Shown: positions 34,050 through 45,850 of the stretch, piece after piece | How positions within the stretch are numbered: the stretch's first letter is position 1 | Layout: each line of letters opens with the position of its first letter | Origin: Clytia hemisphaerica | Taxonomy: Eukaryota; Cnidaria; Hydrozoa; Leptothecata; Clytiidae | Length of the DNA stretch: 64,000 nucleotides | NCBI GenBank assembly: GCA_902728285.1 | Contig: CACVBU010000998.1 | Location: 310,001-374,000 of the forward strand | Direction: 5' to 3' | Program-made: the position numbers and the translations under genes | The notes under the pieces: generated by a model | Told to the model about the DNA's origin: nothing | Databases searched by the model: none | Seen by the model: the letters and a program-made list of their open reading frames with translations, nothing else

Positions 34050-34932
34050 AAATTGAAACAACTATTGAAAAAGCCAGAAATCTCATTTCTTGGATATTGC
34101 AAACTTTCACTTGCCACTCATCTCATACTTTGCTTACTCTATATAAATCGCTTGTTATCCCAATTCTGGAGTACTGCTCAGTTCTTTGGAGCCCTGTTGC
34201 TGTCGGCCTTATTCAAAGACTTGAAGAGATATATACAGAAATCTTTTTTAAAGCAAATAAGAGGAACACCTCAAAATTACTGGCAGCTCAAGATATAACT
34301 CACTTCAGAGAAGGAGAGAACGATATAGGATCATATATACTTGGAAAATTCTAGAAAGCATAGTACCAAATATCAATGATGGCTGCAAGGCAAAAGACCA
34401 CTTGCGTCTAGGACGAATGTGTGTTATAAAGTACAATGGTCCAAATAATTTGAAATTACGTGACAGCACCTTAGCAATACATGGTGCAAAGCTGTTCAAT
34501 GCAATGCTAAAGTGCATTAGAAACTTGAAAAATGTTCCAGTTGATAAATTCAAAACTGCACTGGATACCAGTATGGATTCCACAAAATCTCGTGCTGAAG
34601 ATATTTTTCCGTACAGCAAGCCTCACGCCAAGCAAAATTTCTTTTGTACCAACATTCAATTTTTCAAAAAGGGTGCAAGATGGGAAAAGAGGCACCAACA
34701 TGATTAATAAATTGACGCGAGCGTAAGCGAGCGAAAGCAAATTTAGCCAAATGAAAGCTAAAAATAGATGGATTATGGAATCATTCACGCCGAGCTGGAA
34801 TTATTTATTACTTTACGCTAACTTTTCAAACAATCTTTGTAAGTACCCTTACGCCAATGCACCAAAAACGTTTCAGTTGTACGTAGAAGATCTTCGGTGT
34901 TAGTTACACAAAATCCATACTGGACTGGATAA

Positions 34933-35302
34933 CAGTCAGGGAAATCCCTCAATTGCGGTAGTAAATTTATACTGCAATTGCAGTATAAACGTCAATTTTA
35001 CAATTTTCATATACCGCAATTGCAGTACATTCAAGAATCAGAATTCAAGATTCAAGGAAAAAACAGGCAATTTTTGTACATAATTGATCATATCTTTTTA
35101 ACGCACAGACAAAATATTTTTTTCCGTAGATCAGATTCTTTTAATAAAGAAAAGCTTTCTTCTCGTACGATTTTTTATATTCGATGTTTGTTTATCTTTG
35201 TCGACCAGCACTATATATAGTCGTTATAAGCCTTTGTAGGCTAAACACGAATGAAAACTACCGCAATTGCAGTATACCGCAATTGAGGGATTTCCCTGAC
35301 TG
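34933..35302. mobile_element. 370-bp CAGTCAGG-ended element, 5-bp target duplication
   Basis: The first 28 bases (CAGTCAGGGAAATCCCTCAA onward) are repeated in inverse at the right end. The flanks are GATAA at 34928-34932 and 35303-35307. Palindromic units TACTGCAATTGCAGTA and CCGCAATTGCGG recur next to both ends. The short frame at 34978-35220 is internal AT-rich sequence. Confidence 0.8.
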
Positions 35303-35307
35303 GATAA

Positions 35308-36213
35308 GCAGCTCAAAACAATTCCCGATGAACCCCAAATCTGTGTTATACTGTACAGGGTGCAGGAGGGTTGACTCAAACTCAATTTTAGACATGAAAT
35401 CTCTCCGCTGATCCATTTTTCCTTCAGGAATTGTGGATTAAACGAAGATTGTGGTGTGGATCAAAAGATTCTTGCCAGAGCTATATGCTTGAAGACAACC
35501 AAAAGTAACCAAAAGTAACCAAAGTAAAAGTATAGAACTTCAGAAAACAACCAAAATCTGATCTCAGGTTAGGCTTTTCAAGGTCACACAGACTGTACCA
35601 AAAATTCTGTATCAGACTGATCTACAAGCAACAAGCACTTTAATTTTAGAACTTTGTGATCTGAGGTAATTATTGCTTTTTTTTAATTTTGAGTTTGAAT
35701 TCGCAAACCCATTTTAAAATTCGTCAAAATTGCAATCTTCTAGAAATATAGCTGTAAAGTCCATAAACTGATATTTTGAAAAGTAATTGAAGAATATATA
35801 TTACTTACGTAGACATGATTAGATTGATTCTTTCTGATAGCCAAGTCTCTTCGGTTCTAGAATACAACAGCTTTTATCAAAATCTAAAGGCAAATGAAAC
35901 GTTCTGTCTACGATTTTTACCGCGGAATTGATGTACCGGGTTGGCAAATGATCAAATATTGCTAATGATTGATAAAACTGGCTGGACAAAGTTTTACTTT
36001 GATAGCCTACATGGAAAATGTTCGCTACCGTGAAATTTTAGCGAGAAGAATCAAAAATGGCGGATGAAGTTGCGAGAGAAATAAAATCGCATGGTAAACG
36101 TTTTGTGGTCTGCGGTATACGGAACTGCCTTTCGTCTCTGAGTCTTTTTCTGACCTCTGGTGACTTTTCTAACTTATTTACTGCAATTTATGAACTATAT
36201 GAATTGAACTAGC
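35308..36213. other. Possible divergent gene starts
   Basis: A minus-strand ATG at 35815 (MST, then GTAAGT, exon end 35808) and a plus-strand ATG at 36057 (MADEVAREIKSH, then GTAAAC after 36093; also open to a 52-codon frame) face away from each other 241 bp apart. The layout is that of a bidirectional promoter, but no downstream exons were recognised on either side. A CAACCAAAAGTAACCAAAAG repeat lies at about 35496-35525. Confidence 0.3.
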
Positions 36214-36361
36214 TGTATTGTATAAGGGTTGCGAAGCGATCCAGATTCCACCTCAATTCGCAAGTTGAGTTGCTAGCAAAATAAAAGCAACTAGCCGTAT
36301 TGTATAAGGGTTGCGAAGCGATCCAGACTCCACCTCAATTCGCAAGTTGCTAGCAAAATAA
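36214..36361. repeat. Tandem duplication, unit about 82 bp
   Basis: GTATTGTATAAGGGTTGCGA...CCACCTCAATTCGCAAGTT occurs at 36214 and 36296; the first copy has an extra GAGTTGC. Confidence 0.8.
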
Positions 36362-36840
36362 GAGACTCTCTAAAAATCCCTCTTCTAATAAAGCCGCTAT
36401 AGAGACAGGGTCGTAAGAGCCTTAATGCCCCTAAACACATTACATAATCCACGGCGGCACAACACCCGCCGCTGCCCGCGCATCGAACTTTTGTTTTCCT
36501 TCTAGTTATTCTAGTGTAAATGGTGCCTTAATAAAATCGAACGATATTCGTCGAACGATCGAACATTTTTATTCGAATCACGAATCGCCCGTGCCGTCGA
36601 AATCATCACAAACAAAAACAAAAATGTACAAAGATGGCTTGTTGGTTCTTCGGCAGTTTTGATTTATTTCTTGACAAATTCGACAAATTTGATTACCTCC
36701 GTACTTCTTTATCATAGAATATCCACTTGGTTTTGCAAGGTAAGTTTCGTTCACTAAAAGAGCACTCCTCCCACCCGCGCGACTTGCAAAAACCTCTCAT
36801 TGATTGACCTTATTTTTTGATACTTGATACTTGCTGTTAA

Positions 36841-37161
36841 AAGTCAAGGGATGATCCTTTCTGTCACCCTTCAAACTATTTTTTTTTTCATTTAACAGCA
36901 AAATAAACATTAAAAACCGAAGAACCACTGCTTAGATTGCTTAGATGCGTGCCGCCCGCGCGGCAATTTGATCAACTTCAGATTCTAAGTCCGTGTTTCG
37001 GCTTCCGGTAATTTTGTTGCTGTTCACTGCTAGGGTACACCATTTTAAAACAGCATTTTTCGCAGTCCTAGCTACCAAACCGAGAAAGTTTTCTTGGCTT
37101 CAAGCCAAACCATTCAAGGTCATTTTGATAAAATCATCGGTTTGAAGATGTGATTTATATA
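36841..37161 (+). repeat. Dispersed direct repeat, copy 1
   Basis: About 320 bp shared with 39171-39485, including GTCCGTGTTTCGGCTTCCGG, TGCAGTCCTAGCTACCAAAC and CCAAACCATTCAAGGTCATT. The copy here has the GC-rich palindrome GCCGCCCGCGCGGC where the other has GCCCGCAGGGC. Origin unknown; no frame conserved between copies. Confidence 0.8.
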
Positions 37162-37376
37162 ACAAATTTTATAGCAAATTTTCGCTTGGGATAGAAGTTA
37201 AAGGTACGTGCACAATATAGCAAAACTGCTTCGCTCATAAATTCGCTTCGCAAAAAGGGAAGATGATAGAAATTAACCGTCAACCGAACATCCCCTTTCT
37301 GTTTTTCTACTTCCTATCTCTCTATCTCCTTTTCTAATTTCTGACTTTCTGAGACTTGTTTTCTGATTTCTACTAA

Positions 37377-37982
37377 CAGTCAGGAACAGTCGCCTTATTA
37401 GGAGACGCCTCCTGCTGATTTAGGAGACCCGTCTCCTAATCAGGAGGTTCACGTCTCCTAATCAGGAGGCGGGTGTAATTATCTTGTGAACGAGCAAACT
37501 GCGCATGATTTGATTGCTCCCAATGGAAAGAGCACAAAAAATTGATTCCATATGGTGATTTTCAGAAAAATCCACCGGTGGAATCAATCACAATTCTAAT
37601 AATCCATAAGAACCAATCAGAAGTAAGAATATGTCTTCTGAACAAAAGCGTCTCAAAAAGAAAAATGGCGGACATGAAAAAAGTCAATAAGGGGCTTCCT
37701 TGTAGTGCTTTATATTAGGATTGTGATCGATTGCACCGAGAAACTTTGATAAATTTTTTAAAACTTTACCAATTCGAGGCTGCTCTTTCCATTAAAACTA
37801 GTTTCAAAATGCCCGGAAAAGCCTAAAGCCCTTAAAATTGAGATCAAAGTTTTATGTCTCCTAATTAGGAGACGGGTCTCCTAATCAAGCGACCCCAAGC
37901 GACCTACATGTCTCCTAATCAGGAGACGTCTCCTAATCAGGAGGCGTCTCCTAATAAGGCGACTCGCGACTGTTCCTGACTG
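37377..37982. mobile_element. 606-bp CAGTCAGG-ended element with palindromic subterminal repeats, 5-bp target duplication
   Basis: Ends CAGTCAGGAACAGTCGC and its inverse are flanked by ACTAA at 37372-37376 and 37983-37987. The palindrome GTCTCCTAATCAGGAGAC and close variants recur several times just inside each end. The middle carries TTGTGATTGATT/AATCAATCACAATTC words and no transposase. It shares its terminal CAGTCAGG and duplication length with 34933-35302. Confidence 0.8.
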
Positions 37983-38038
37983 ACTAACTTTTTTATGAAT
38001 TTGATATTTCAAACTTTCTCCAAATATCAACCCGACCG

Positions 38039-38049
38039 GGATTCGAACC
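38039..38049 (-). other. tRNA B-box-like sequence
   Basis: The minus strand reads GGTTCGAATCC, a perfect internal promoter B box. The flanks do not fold into a T-arm or a full cloverleaf, so this is a tRNA-derived fragment (SINE remnant) or chance. Confidence 0.3.
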
Positions 38050-38405
38050 ATCAAATGAAAGTATCTCTGATCAGAAACCCAGCTAGCCTGGGAATCCATG
38101 CTATGATTTGTTCTTTGATAAACTGATGGCAAAATGTATAGCATGGTATGGGCTGAGAGTTTGAATTTCTCAGATTCTTATAACGGTTGAAAACATAGCC
38201 AATCAAATTTTGTTATTCTTTTACTGGTCACACTTTCTTAGAGAAAGCGCAACTTTCGAAATTTGGTTTTTATTTTAGTAAGTGAGGACAGCGCTAAATT
38301 CAAATTTCCCACTGTAAAAAATGTGAACAGCTCAAACCCGTCTTGTGTACATCAAATTATAAAAAAACACACAACGGGTCTCCTGTCTAAAACCCAGCTT
38401 GCTAT

Positions 38406-38416
38406 CCGTTGAGCCA
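38406..38416 (-). other. tRNA A-box-like sequence
   Basis: The minus strand reads TGGCTCAACGG in the context GTGTGGCTCAACGGATAGC, like the D-arm of a tRNA, but no matching B box follows at tRNA distance. Probably a tRNA-derived remnant. Confidence 0.3.
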
Positions 38417-39170
38417 CACTCGCACAGGAGAATACAAAATTTGTAAATACTTATAGAATGACAAAAAAGACGGGGGTAATGTTATTATAATATGGGTAAG
38501 AGTACCCCTTTTTACTGCTTTTTTAACATGACTGAAATTCGAGCCGTTACTAGCAACCCTGCGGTTGCCCAAGGCACAGAGTATGCTCCCGGCACAGTGA
38601 CAAGCCGTTACTAGCAACCCTGACCCTACCGAACTGTTAGTTATTCAATTCCAAACAACAAAACCCCCGGAAACACAAAATCGTAGATAGGAAAAAAAAA
38701 CATGTTTGACCCTGCCTAAATCCAACCCCCCCCAAATAACTGCTATGAAAATTAAAAAAATCCTTTTGTGTACAAACAGTCATTCTCCAAGTTGAATAAT
38801 AAACTATTGCAAGAACTCTCGAAACAAAACATCTAACAAGATGACTAATGTCAAGATGTAAATTACTGTAATGTGTTAAAAAAAGTGGGAGTTGTAAAAA
38901 TAATATTATCTCTATTATTCTGAATCCATTGCTCGTGTTTAATACGTTAACAATTTTTTAATAAAAAATTATGTTTTGTATAAGAAGCAATTATTGTTAT
39001 TTGGTTCAATTGGTTCAGTGTATCAAATCTCTCAGTTTAGTTGACACTTTGGTATCTTCGTTGCGTCACAGCGAAAGGTTTGTTTTTATTTTAGTTTGTA
39101 TCTTTGAAAGACCCCATCGGATTTAGGCAGGGCTGTCGGATTTAGGACCACTCACAGTAGTTAGTTTTAA

Positions 39171-39485
39171 AAGTCAAGGAAGATCTGATGAAGATCCTTT
39201 CTGACACCGTCCAAATTAATTTTTCCCATTTAACAGCAAAATAAACATTTAAAACTGAAGAACCATTGTTTAGATGCATGCCCGCAGGGCAATTTGATCA
39301 ACTTCAGATTTTAAGTCCGTGTTTCGGCTTCCGGTAATTTTTTTGCTGTTCACTGCTAGGGTGCCATTTTAAAAGGCATTTTTTGCAGTCCTAGCTACCA
39401 AACGGAGAAAATTTTTGTGGCTTTAAGCCAAACCATTCAAGGTCATTTTGACAAAATCATCGGTTTGAAGATGTGATTTATATAG
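39171..39485 (+). repeat. Dispersed direct repeat, copy 2
   Basis: Second copy of 36841-37161, about 85-90 percent alike by eye, ending GATGTGATTTATATA in both. Confidence 0.8.
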
Positions 39486-39996
39486 CACGGATCTTCAGTG
39501 GATAGTATTAGAAGATTCTTCCAAATTTAGATGAAACTTTTTGAACAGGAAGAACTAGTGTTTCTAATTGGGAGATCCCTTGCTTTAATTAGGCTTAGTT
39601 ACAACTTGATCTTTCTGCTCTTTGGTGTGAAGTGTGACTTCTGAACTGGTTTCAAACTTCCTATTTGGACTGCTTCAAAAGAAATTTGACAATCAAAGCA
39701 AATTTGAATTTTTTTCCCCTGATTAAACCCCTTGAAATTCAATGCTTTATCATCAAAGAATGAGTTTTTGTAGCTTCGCTTAAAATTCATTTATTTCCCA
39801 AACAAAGGGCAGGATTAAATTTCCAAGAATTCAAGCTACTTCTTACTTTATTCTAGTGGTGGATACTATTCATCTACTCTTGTTTATTATACGAAAGAGT
39901 AATATGTTTTTGCCTTCCTTTGTCAATTTTCTTTACCTGGTACTCATTCTTTCTCATTTCTTGTTTTTTAGTGTAGGTACATAAAAAAAGAACAAA

Positions 39997-42347
39997 ATGT
40001 CTTTGGCGGATGAATTATTAGCAGATCTTGATGACATTGAGGATGAAGAGGTTACAGCCAATGTTGAGGATAATGGTGATATCCAGGAAATTATGGAGAC
40101 AGATGATCTCCAACAACAACAAGACAACTCCAAGTCTGTCAGTCACATTGCACGGCTTCGGGACAGCAATGAGTTCAAAGAGACTTTAGAGAAAATGAAT
40201 TATTACTTAGAGAATCCAAGGAGCCGAGACACTGTGATGGGTCCTGTTGAGGAAGACCCTGAATACAAATTGATTGTAACTGCGAATAATTTGACAGCGG
40301 AAATCGAAAATGAAACAAGTATCATTAATAAATATTGTAGGGATAACTATTCCAAACGATTCCCAGAGTTGGATTCTCTTGTCACAAATGCCTTAGAATA
40401 CATACAGACAGTCCAAGCACTGGGTAATGATTTAGATTCAAATAAAATTGACAATTTAGACTTTTTACCGCCAGCTACTCGTATGGTTGTCAGCGTTACA
40501 GCCGCAACCACACAGGGCGAGCAAATCGGACAGAATGAACTGGATAATATCAACGAAGCTTGTCAAATGAATATGGACTTAGTAGATGCTAAAATGAAAA
40601 TTTTCCAATATGTAGAATCGAGAATGTCCTTTATTGCACCGAATGTGTCGGTAGTTATTGGTGCTTCAACTGCAGCAAAACTTATGGGTATTGCTGGTGG
40701 CTTGACCAATTTATCTAAAATGCCTTCTTGTAATATCATGCTGTTGGGATCTCAAAAGAAAACATTGTCCGGATTTTCGACAGCTTCTGCACAAGTGTTG
40801 CCACATACTGGATTCATTTACTACAGTGATATCGTTCAGGTAATATCGATATTATTGCACCGAATTTTCTCTTGTTTTTGTCAACTTTCAGTTTTAACTC
40901 TTTTCCAAACTCAGGAGATTTGAGGAGTTTTACATTTTCTGGAATAAATGATATCTTGTTTTGTTTCTCTTTAGTGATTTTCGATGGGGAAATTTTTTAA
41001 TTTGTTAGAGATACTATATATCGATGTACCTTTACACTTCTCAGGAAGACGTAAGTGGCAAGAAATAAAGTAATACTCTCTGTGTTCAAACTTCTTCCGT
41101 CTCATACGGATTTCCGTCTTAGTGAAGTAAATAAAGAGGTATTTCCGTCTCAGGCGAAAAACATTGGTTTGACCACTGACTAGTCTTGTGATAAAAAAGA
41201 TGACTTTTCTTCTTATCAGGGTTTACCACCATATTTGCGAAAGAAAGGAGCTCGATTGGCATCTGCTAAAGTAACATTGGCCGCTCGTATCGATAGTTTT
41301 CACGAAAATCTTGATGGTTCTGCTGGTCGAAAACTCCTAGAAGAAATCGAGAAGAAATTTGATAAGCTTCAAGAACCGCCCCCAGTCAAGGACGCCAAAG
41401 CTTTACCACGCCCAGATGACGCCCCACGCCAGAAGCGAGGTGGAAAACGGGTCCGCAAGATGAAAGAAAAGTTTGCGATTACGGAAATGAGGCGACAAGC
41501 TAGTCGCGTGACGTTTGGAGAAATTTCTGAAGATGTTTATCAGCAGCATGTTGGATTTGGGATCGGCTCCTTGGCTAAGGAAAGTGCTTCGGGTAAAATC
41601 AGGAACCCTAATGTTGATAAGAAGACGCAAGTTTCGATTTCCAAACGTTTACAGGTATGGATACTTCTTGTCATTATAAATGAGTGTTGCAACTTTCCCG
41701 TCTTTAGGCGGGAATGCGTCCAGCTGAGATTTTTCACTTTAGTCTTCTATAAACCTTGGAAGAGCGAAATTCTTAAATGGTGATTGCAACACTGATAAAT
41801 GACTGTTGCATTTACAGTAACATTTAACAGTGTTAGAATTTCTTCCGATCACAGACAGATTTGCCCCTCAGTGAAGCACATTCCGCTAAAAAATTCGATT
41901 TAAAAAGATCTCATAACAAAAACTTGTGTTTTTTGGTTTTATGTATGCTACAAATAATACAAAACGGTATTTTTATGCGAAAAAGGATACGAGGGGGAGG
42001 GTTCTCATTAATACTTAACATTAATTGTCACTGATTTTTCTTCTTCTTTCACATAACAGAGAAATTTGGCGAATATGAACCAATCGTATGGTGGTAAATC
42101 AACAGTGCGTGGTCAAGTCTCCGGTACTGCGTCTAGTGTGGCTTTCACACCTTTGCAAGGGATCGAAATCGTCAACCCGAAAGCTGCAGAAAAACGTGTT
42201 CAAGAAGCTAATGCTAAATACTTTTCAAATCAAACGGGATTTTTTCGGGTTAAGAAGAAAGATCAAACGAATGGTGAAAGTGCGACAAAAAGTTCAGCTT
42301 CTTCGTCCTCAGCGACTTTTGCTAAACCAGCACCACTCAATAAATAG
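39997..42347 (+). CDS. PRPF31: U4/U6 small nuclear ribonucleoprotein Prp31
   Basis: Prp31 binds the U4 snRNA and the 15.5K protein and bridges U4/U6 to U5 in the tri-snRNP, in the nucleus. Exons 39997-40839, 41220-41654 and 42060-42347 join in phase 0 to give 521 residues (human about 499). The start MSLADELLADLDDIEDE is typical. The NOSIC/coiled-coil and Nop regions include SRMSFIAPNVSVVIGA-like (ESRMSFIAPNVSVVIGASTA), GIAGGLTNLSKMPSCNIMLL, TGFIYYSDIVQ and LPPYLRKKGARL. A nuclear localisation signal QKRGGKRVRKMKEK lies at about 352-365. The C-terminus has the family block GTASSVAFTPLQGIEIVNP and a Ser-rich tail. An acceptor (TTGTTTTTTAG) at 39970 implies a 5' untranslated exon upstream. The frames running on into introns 1 and 2 are read-through and not coding. 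Confidence 0.97.
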
Positions 42348-45300
42348 TTACCATATTTCTGATGGAAATTTACCAAACAGTTGTTTGACTCTTCAAGAAA
42401 AGGTTTGAGAAAAGGTGTCCCGAATGACTACTTAGAGAAAATTGGTTATATATGACGTGCAGCTTGTTAAGGTCCTTTTTCCAAACTTTAAAATAACTAA
42501 ACATGGTTGCAAAATTAACAAATTAAGAAAAGATATTTTAGGTAATTTTTTTAACATTTTTCACTTTAGGTTTTCCTCACTCAGGGTCCAGATTTTGTCT
42601 GTTAGGGTCAGATAGGACACTGGATAGGATTCAAATTTATCTCAACTCCAGCGGCACCCACTTCCCTGTGGATAACTGATAATTTTCTAGGTACCTGTCG
42701 GGAGCACTGTTTGTGGTAAAGGGTTATTTCTAGAATAACCTTTTAAATCATCATCATTAAGTTAAGTTTCCAACCTCACATTTTGAAGGGCCCCATGCTA
42801 GTCTAAATGGATAATATTATTGCTCTTAGCGCATTTGGATAATAATTTTAGGTCTTCACAATGGTTTTTTATTTTTTACTTCCGAGACTTGCTGACTGGC
42901 TTGTTTTACCTCTAATGTACCTTTTATGGATTTTTATCTATAGTGTAATGTATTTTACAATTGCTTAGTTCTTCAAAGATTTCGTTTTTGAAGCTTGATT
43001 TTTTTAACTGTAAGTACAATGTCTTTATCACGAGAAAGCAAAGTTATAAAATCCGAATTCATTAAATTTATATGTATTGCTTTCGCTTCTAACATAAGGG
43101 CAGATGAAAATTATTTGACCACCCAGATTTCACATTTATTCATGTTGCTAAAATGGGATATATTTCAAATCAAATATTTAAAACATTTTGATTTTCTAAC
43201 GGCGCATTTGTATTGGAAGTTTTTATAAATATCAAGTAAGTATTCTTTCCATAATCAATATTAATGATATCAAACCAAAAATACATGAAAAAGGGTCGGC
43301 CACTGTCTCTGTGGTGTCTTCTTGAATGGAGAAATATGAAATGGTAGCCTAGCTAAGAGATCTTTTGATATGGGGAGTCCCCGGTTTCAATAATTCAATG
43401 ATTCAAAGCAAGCTAACCCTCTGAAGACAATTTCAATCTTATTCTCGACTATACACTCTCGAACTACCTTGATCCCTCGAATTTTCTTTTCTCTCTTTCG
43501 AACCTTCAAAATCTGACCTTAAGTATACATACTGTCAAACTTCAGGCAGTGTTTTTTATAATGACTATGCTTCAGGTACCTTGGCTGTTTATCTTATCTT
43601 TTTACAGTAAGAATTTTCAGCCTGGCGGTTGGCAGGAATAGTTTCTTAAATTTGCCAAAAAAGGTGTGCTTTTTTATGAAAATATGAAGGATTATTTTGG
43701 AAAATTACTCTCGGGTGTCTAATAAACGTACATGTACGTTTATTTTTTCTATTCTTCACACCCCAGTTGCTATTTTCAAATAAAATGGAAAAAAAATTCA
43801 TTCATATAATTAATTTGCGCAATTTTTTTGCAAACAATTTCCGATAATAATATTTTATCCCAAACTTTTATTTCTATTCATTTTTTTGCAATTTCATGAA
43901 ATTTTTATTTTCGGAATATGGAAATAAGTAAACAATTTCAATTTTGTTTTGAAATCAGCAGAATATCCCTGCTGGCACTGTTATTTATACCAAAGTCGCC
44001 TGTTGTTAAATAATTTACGAGGTAGTAATACCCTGGTAGAGTTTTACTTTTAGATAAGACGAGAGATAAGATTTGATTCTTGTAACAGAAGCAAAAGAGT
44101 CGATTTCTGATTTTCGATATACATGCCTATTTTTTAGATGTACTATAACTTTAGACGATCCTACACAAGGTCACTAAAAAAGTGAATGCTTTAGGAGGCG
44201 GTTTAAATTTGAAAAAGGAGTTTTGGCCCCCCGTTTTAGCCCGGGCCGGGATAAGCTGTGACTGGGCTGTTAACAACTTGCTCCAAACTCTACCGCCACT
44301 ATTTTTTTTCACAAACCTCCGTGATTGCTGTAATGATTTTCCGCGTCTACTACATTGACTTCCAAGCCCGAGGACTAGACTCGAGATTCCTAGATGGGAA
44401 ATGAAACCACTTATTTCCCATTCAGAACGCCCGCGCGTGGTTTTTACACAAACGCCGGATTAAAACTAAAATCTATATCGCTAGATTTAAAGAAATGCAG
44501 TCCTCGAAAACAAACTATCCGCTAGATATAATCCGGCGTCATGTCGTGATTACGGCGGGTTCTAGGCACGTTCTGAATGGCAAATAAGTGGCTTCACTTT
44601 TTCTTGCCTGGGATGTGGGAAAGGTTAGAGATTCTACTCTAGCCCTTCAGGCTTTAAACTCGATGGTCTAAACGATAGCATCGTCTAATGTAACTTTCGA
44701 AGGCTGCGTCGAGGGATGAGTAGTACATTATAGTCGTTCTCTTTTAAAACTTTTACTACCGTCTGTGAACTATCTATCAACCATCGGTAATTTATTTCCA
44801 AAAGTGTCATATTATCTCATGGGATAAAACCACTCATTTTATTAAGCTGAGTAAGAAATCCACATAGACCACCTTCGAATTTATTTTGATTTTGGCGTAA
44901 CCCAAGGGAATTATTTCTCTCCAGTAATTAAAACATACATAACATGTTCCAGTAAACTTAAGCAAGTCCCACGCAAATGGAGCGTGATTGTCACTGATTT
45001 CACTAGACGATGTTATCGTCCGTTACAGTGATAGTAAAAGTGGGAAATTATGGCGGTTTGGCGTTGTGGCGGTATACGAAAAAAAAATCGGCGGGAGAGT
45101 CTCGAAGGCTGGCAAACTCTACCGGCTGTAAACTCTTTTCAGTAAAAAACCCGTTTGCGAATTTTCTCCGGCTTTGGGCTTATTCCTTAGATAATGATTT
45201 GTTTTAGACTATAGTATAGCATAGTCTATGATTTCACTTGAATTAGGCGGTTTGTTTTCGGATTGATGTATATTTAAAGAACATACAAGATTGTAGAAAA

Positions 45301-45850
45301 ATACTATCAGGGATTTCTCTATAAAAATTTCAAATTTGAATTTGTTTTAATTAAAAGTAAATGATTTTTATTGGAGTGTAACAAAACTTTACGAATTGAA
45401 ACGCGAATGAATGAATTTTCAACAAGAAACTGGAAGCAAAAACATTTCTAAGATATTTCTTTACAGGAAATTCGAAAGACGTTGAAAAGATGTCGTAAAG
45501 TGTCACTTCAAAAATTGAAATTAACCTTTTGACTCAACTTTATTTGTAAATTTCTAATGCATAAATTAATTTGTTTTGAATAATTAAAATTGCTAAATTT
45601 ACATTGCAGAATTTTTTTCAATAATTCATGCATAACTGTGCTGAATGAATGATAGGAAAAGCTTTTCAGGGGGTTTACTCTATTTAAAATTTCGGGTGAC
45701 TTTCAAACTAAAAAAGACGAGAAATCAACCCCCGGTTTTGTCATATGATTCAGAGCGAAGAACTTTTTTGTAATTTTTTCTTCTTTTTTCAAAACTTATG
45801 AAATCATAATATCAATTTGGGCCAGATATTTTCGAAAAGTAAAGAAGGCG
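42348..45850. other. Gap between PRPF31 and the Gln/His-rich gene
   Basis: Begins with the PRPF31 3' region. No exon recognised. A possible old copy of the hAT-like MITE spans about 44360-44660 (AAGCCCGAGGACTAGA ... TCTAGCCCTTCAGGCTTTA). A single end of the GGTACCTAATAAGCG family is near 43711 next to the palindrome ACGTACATGTACGT. The 65-codon frame at 45010-45207 has no support. Confidence 0.4.

Larger units (their letters stand above)
31263..34707 (+). mobile_element. Degenerate LINE (jockey/CR1-like) retrotransposon, split in two
   Basis: Part one (31263 to about 32610) shows a frame-broken endonuclease (FFNVQGLCPQTVPSK, LFIGLSETWLHKGHKG, GGVCFYIRKDIG, IFGGDSG, then DRIVLNALNLFCNDHFISQY and GNILDLVFTN). 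A linker follows, then the start of the reverse transcriptase, with a shifted-frame NYRPVALTS. Part two (about 34050-34707) holds the post-catalytic region typical of these LINEs: LLTLYKSLVIPILEYCSVLW, the shifted YTWKILESIVPNINDG, and LRLGRMCVIKYNG through HGAKLFNAMLKCIRNL. The catalytic palm of the reverse transcriptase is absent. Between the parts lie about 1.4 kb of unrelated repeat, including an inverted-repeat element. Several frameshifts and a stop show it is dead. The 234-codon minus frame at 31685-32389 is its shadow. Confidence 0.85.

Noticed and set aside
40840-40923. Extension of PRPF31 beyond residue 281
   Set aside because: The sequence after the GTAATA donor is intron; the family sequence continues at 41220.
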